64,000 nucleotides of DNA from Rhodospirillaceae bacterium (GTDB taxonomy: Bacteria > Pseudomonadota > Alphaproteobacteria > Azospirillales > Azospirillaceae): positions 1-64,000 of the forward strand of contig JAJUIU010000012.1 of NCBI GenBank assembly GCA_029267445.1. Direction: 5' to 3'. The notes beneath the pieces are model-generated. The model did no database searches. It was given only the letters and a program-made list of their open reading frames with translations, and was not told the DNA's origin. Of the stretch, positions 62,768-64,000 are shown piece after piece (position 1 is the stretch's first letter; each line of letters begins with the position of its first letter). The translations under genes and the position numbers were made by a program.

Positions 62768-64000
62768 CTACGGTTCCGGCGATTTCTCCGCCCGCAGCCG
62801 GGCCCAGTAGTCGAGCCGCTTCTTCACCTCCCGCTCGAAGCCGCGTTCGACGGGGCGGTAGAACTCCCGCCGGTTCATGCCGTCGGGGAAGTAGTTCTGG
62901 CCGCTGAAGCCTTCGGCCGTGTCGTGGTCGTAGGCGTAGTCCTTGCCATAGCCCAGCTGCTTCATCAGCTTGGTCGGCGCGTTCAGGATGTGCTTGGGCG
63001 GCATCAGGCTGCCCGTCTCCTTCGCCGCCGCCATCGCCGCCTTGTAGGCGGTGTAGGCCGCGTTCGACTTCGGCGCCGTGCCCAGATAGATCACGAGCTG
63101 TGCTATGGCGAGTTCGCCCTCCGGACTGCCCAGCCGCTCGTACGCCTCCCACGCGGCGATGGCCTGGGTCAGGGCCTGCGGGTCGGCCATGCCGATATCC
63201 TCCACCGCGAAGCGGCAGAGCCGGCGGGCGATGTAACGCGGGTCCTCGCCCCCGGCCAGCATGCGGGCGAGCCAGTAGAGGGCCGCGTCCGTGTCCGACC
63301 CGCGCAGCGACTTGTGCAGGGCGGAGATCAGGTTGAAGTGCCCCTCCTGCGCCTTGTCGTAGAGGGGCATGCGCCGCTGCACCGCCTGGGCCAGCCCGGC
63401 CGTGTCCAGCACGGTGCCGTCCGGCAGGGCGAACAGCTCCTCGCACAGGTTCAGGCAGTACCGCCCGTCCCCGTCCGCCATGGCCTTGAGCGCCGTGCGC
63501 GCGTCGGCGTCCAGCGGCAGGGGCCGCCCTTCCTCCGCCTCCGCCCGGGCGAGGAGCTGCTCCAGCGCCGCCTCGTCCAGCCGGTTCAGCACGAAGACCT
63601 GGGCGCGGGAGAGCAGGGCCGCGTTCAGCTCGAAGCTGGGGTTCTCCGTCGTCGCCCCCACCAGCGTCACCGTCCCGTCCTCGACATAGGGCAGGAAGCC
63701 GTCCTGCTGGGACCGGTTGAAGCGGTGGATCTCGTCGATGAACAGCAGCGTGCCATGCCCGGCCGCCCGCCGCGCCTTCGCCGCCTCGAACACCTTGCGC
63801 AGGTCGGCGACACCGCTGAACACCGCCGACAGCGGCTCGAAATGGAGGTCGCTGGCCTGGGCCAGCAGCCGGGCGATGGTGGTCTTGCCCACCCCCGGCG
63901 GCCCCCACAGGACCATGCTGGTCAGCCGCCGCGCCGCGACCATCCGGCCGACCGGCCCCTCCGGGTTCAGCAGATGGTCCTGCCCCACCACCTCCGCCAG
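62768..64000 (-). CDS. rarA: RarA/MgsA replication-associated recombination ATPase (5' end missing)
   Basis: RarA is an AAA+ protein of the clamp-loader-like family that acts at stalled replication forks. It enters the window from the right; about 410 residues are visible and the real N-terminus is beyond position 64000. It has VVGQDHLL, Walker A WGPPGVGKTT, Walker [12 protein letters not shown], sensor-1 GATTENPSF and the C-terminal NAPTKLMKQLGYGKDYAYDHD. It converges with the small exported protein, leaving a 19-base gap. The usual order rarA-crcB-rluC has here gained two genes. Confidence 0.95.
   Translation of the reverse strand: MAEVVGQDHLLNPEGPVGRMVAARRLTSMVLWGPPGVGKTTIARLLAQASDLHFEPLSAVFSGVADLRKVFEAAKARRAAGHGTLLFIDEIHRFNRSQQDGFLPYVEDGTVTLVGATTENPSFELNAALLSRAQVFVLNRLDEAALEQLLARAEAEEGRPLPLDADARTALKAMADGDGRYCLNLCEELFALPDGTVLDTAGLAQAVQRRMPLYDKAQEGHFNLISALHKSLRGSDTDAALYWLARMLAGGEDPRYIARRLCRFAVEDIGMADPQALTQAIAAWEAYERLGSPEGELAIAQLVIYLGTAPKSNAAYTAYKAAMAAAKETGSLMPPKHILNAPTKLMKQLGYGKDYAYDHDTAEGFSGQNYFPDGMNRREFYRPVERGFEREVKKRLDYWARLRAEKSPEP

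Overview
This is a GC-rich stretch of an alphaproteobacterial chromosome, most likely from the Rhodospirillales/Azospirillaceae. That placement is inferred from the yebC-ruvC-ruvA-ruvB-ybgC-tolQRAB-pal-cpoB order, a rarA/crcB/rluC/HAD/ATP12 block, an ATP12 chaperone gene, Oar-like TonB-dependent receptors, and leucine and propionate carboxylases. No plasmid, phage, insertion sequence, CRISPR array or rRNA operon was seen. One tRNA gene (Leu, anticodon GAG) is present.

Layout. 1-9.1 kb: envelope Tol-Pal genes and the RuvABC Holliday-junction genes, all on the minus strand, with a VapBC-type toxin-antitoxin pair inserted between ruvC and ruvA. 9.3-34.5 kb: four leucine-catabolism genes (MCC alpha, MCC beta, methylglutaconyl-CoA hydratase, isovaleryl-CoA dehydrogenase) and a thiolase, scattered among a three-gene K+ transport cluster, a second toxin-antitoxin pair (Phd/PIN), a secreted S9 peptidase, an AlkB-type monooxygenase coupled to a DsbA-like isomerase, an extradiol dioxygenase, a molybdopterin oxidoreductase, a TetR/hydrolase unit and a cyclic-nucleotide-binding protein. 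34.6-41 kb: two large TonB-dependent receptors in tandem, each followed by a clear terminator. 41.2-47.5 kb: MgtE, malic enzyme, a third PIN toxin-antitoxin pair in toxin-first order, tRNA-Leu, LipB and MscL. 47.7-58.4 kb: a diiron carboxylate protein, a 10-bp repeat array, acylphosphatase, propionyl-CoA carboxylase alpha, signal peptidase I, cyanide-insensitive bd-type oxidase (two subunits), an SCP2 protein and propionyl-CoA carboxylase beta. 58.5-64 kb: ATP12, HAD phosphatase, RluC-like synthase, CrcB, a DUF429-like protein, a small secreted protein with a TonB-receptor-like N-terminal motif, and truncated rarA.

How the genes work together. The Tol proteins form the energised trans-envelope complex for outer-membrane constriction and integrity. 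RuvABC migrates and resolves Holliday junctions. The carboxylases, dehydrogenase, hydratase and thiolase carry leucine and odd-chain/propionyl carbon towards acetyl-CoA, acetoacetyl-CoA and methylmalonyl-CoA. The bd-type oxidase provides an alternative quinol oxidase.

The least expected features are the toxin-antitoxin pair inside ruvCAB, three PIN-toxin modules with three different antitoxin types, a 24-bp perfect palindrome inside a coding sequence, a phased 10-bp repeat array between convergent genes, two near-identical TetR-type operator sequences (one inside the downstream gene), and the orphan secreted protein with a receptor-like N-terminal motif. All family calls come from reading motifs; no database search was run.
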